Origin: Epiperipatus broadwayi
Lineage: Eukaryota > Onychophora > Udeonychophora > Euonychophora > Peripatidae
DNA: 64,000 nucleotides
NCBI GenBank assembly: GCA_028023455.1
Contig: JAQFVV010012496.1
Location: forward strand, 124,001-188,000
Direction: 5' to 3'
Shown here in pieces: positions 62,641-64,000 of this stretch. The translations under genes and the position numbers were made by a program. The notes under the pieces were generated by a model. That model saw only the letters and a list, made by a program, of their open reading frames with translations. It searched no databases and was not told where the DNA came from. Numbering within the stretch: the stretch's first letter is position 1; every line of letters begins with the position of its first letter.

Positions 62641-64000
62641 ATAGCATGCATGATGTGATTGGTGTTAAAAGAGATAACATATGTATAAATGAGATTTATT
62701 AATGGACAGGATTGTGGGGCAGGGTTTAAATAGCATTTTGTAAAAATTTAGGGGTGTTTTTAAAGAGGAGTATTCTAACTATTGTGTGAAGACTAATAAT
62801 GGTTGTTTGTGCAGCATCTATATCAAATGTAAACATCTGGATAAGGGGTCTGAATCAATCACCCAAAAAGTAATCAAATGTATTGTTTTTATAAATTAAA
62901 TGTATTTTTTAAAAGATTATTTATGCAAAGTTTACCACCCTTCTTTTCTTTTAAGTATTATAAAATATCTTGGTCCATTAGACTAATATTTCTTTTTTGT
63001 TATTGTTGGCATAAGTGGGTAAATTATAAATACCATTTTTTTTACTGTTAGGGTATTCATGTTTTAAAAAATTTGGAGGGAAACAACAACTAATGAATTA
63101 AGTGTAAAAAATATCCTTTACATTTTAAAGAATTTAACTCCTATTTCTGATGATAGGTTATGGCCACAGATATTGATTATGATCTAATTACAATGAAGAG
63201 AAATTAGAAGATATGTCAGATTGTATTAACATAAATAGTGAGCTGTTTTAAAATATATTATTTGACCATTTTTTTTAACAAATTTTAAAAATTATAAAAG
63301 TTCACATAGTACAAATTGTTTTCAGATTCCTGTCATGGCATATTTTTTAATTATGAGTCACTTTCTTTTTTCTTGTTTATGATATAGCTATTTAGTTTAA
63401 ATTGTAGTGTAGGGGATTGTGCCTAAGGTATATTAAACTAATATAAGTTTTAATGGCAATATAACCATAAGGATATATCCAAATACTGTTGCTGTTAAAG
63501 GACATTATCTAAAAAAAAAGCACCGTCTAATTTAAAGAATATAATGGTCATCATTCAAAGTAACTTTTGCGTTCTAACAAATTCCTATAAAATTACTCAA
63601 ATTTGCTAAGATATCTAGAACATCAAATAGCATGTCTAAAAATATATAAATAACAAAAGCTATATAATAAACTGGATCAATTAACAAACAAAATTCAACC
63701 AAAAAAGGCTTTTCCAGAATTCTCTTAACATTTTTCAAGAAGGGTATTCACCAAATTCTGATGTCATTTGATACACTAATTTGGAACATTCTTGTGTTAT
63801 CAAACTATGTAACAGGCAGTCAAAAAACTATACAAAGTCTATCTAAAAAAACAGAATAAGATTCATAATTGTATTTTGAAGTTTCAACTATCAATTTTAA
63901 AGAATTAATTCATAATAACAAGTAAAAAAGGAGTAATGTGTATCTTATAAAGTTATAAGGATACTGAAAATGGATTAGAATTTAAGTCTTAATTTACAAA
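62641..64000. other. AT-rich DNA, nothing recognised
   Basis: No repeat, RNA gene or exon could be supported to the end of the window. Confidence 0.4.

Noticed and set aside
1-64000. Bacterial-type operons, ribosome binding sites or a phage region
   Set aside because: The ORF lengths, AT-rich repeats, SINEs and LINEs exclude a prokaryotic origin.

Overview
The window is AT-rich animal nuclear DNA, probably from an invertebrate. It holds eroded non-LTR retrotransposons of the endonuclease/reverse-transcriptase type, three kinds of tRNA-derived SINE, a Penelope-like GIY-YIG remnant, a SPIN-like hAT MITE, many foldback elements, microsatellites and an 80-bp satellite. It shows no operons and no long ORFs. 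The species cannot be named from the sequence. Only two stretches look like host-gene exons: an internal-type exon at 43762-43947 (+) with splice sites on both sides, and an acidic terminal exon at 57343-57714 (-).

The most striking content is a dense set of self-cleaving RNA motifs. Several repeat families carry the hammerhead ribozyme core (CTGANGA, helix II, GAAA, a very short helix III, then TH at the cleavage site), with helix I strands that pair across the core. Family A/E/F has helix II GTGCTG-GTT-CAGCAC. Family C has helix II GGC-CACAA-GCC and a long helix I. Family G has one copy at 37695-37745. Further hammerhead-like cores without a convincing helix I occur in family D, in a tRNA-headed SINE (8265-8500, 25165-25405) and near the Penelope remnant. 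About ten copies keep every invariant core base I can check. The rest are truncated or mutated at known essential positions.

Layout. 0-2.5 kb: a LINE tail, then a nested palindrome of families A and E with four ribozyme loci. 2.5-6.2 kb: mostly plain AT-rich DNA, a SPIN-like MITE and a LINE 3' end. 6.6-8.5 kb: a foldback of families B and A, and a SINE. 10.2-12.6 kb: families D, A and C, a nested LINE fragment and an 82-bp tandem repeat. 15.3-19.6 kb: SINEs inserted in family E, a family C tandem duplication, and families D and F. 20.5-26.4 kb: a LINE, a four-unit tRNA-like array, C, SINE and A copies. 28.3-32.3 kb: an unidentified repeat, F and A foldbacks and a SINE. 32.5-37.4 kb: two decayed LINE copies. 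37.4-41.9 kb: family G copies around a repeat-poor block. 41.9-42.7 kb: the 3' end of a second LINE family. 43.8 kb: exon candidate. 45.7-49.7 kb: palindromes and F/A copies. 51-54.6 kb: LINE end, C, E dimer and Penelope remnant. 56.6-58.5 kb: truncated A, terminal exon and LINE tail. 58.7-60 kb: satellite. 60-64 kb: mostly unassigned.

My interpretation is that these are non-autonomous, ribozyme-bearing retroelements related to retrozymes or Penelope-like elements, both of which are known to carry type I hammerheads. The inference rests on the ribozymes, on one repeat unit bounded on both sides by predicted cleavage sites, and on inversion junctions that fall on those sites. No searches or folding programs were run; all pairings were read by eye.
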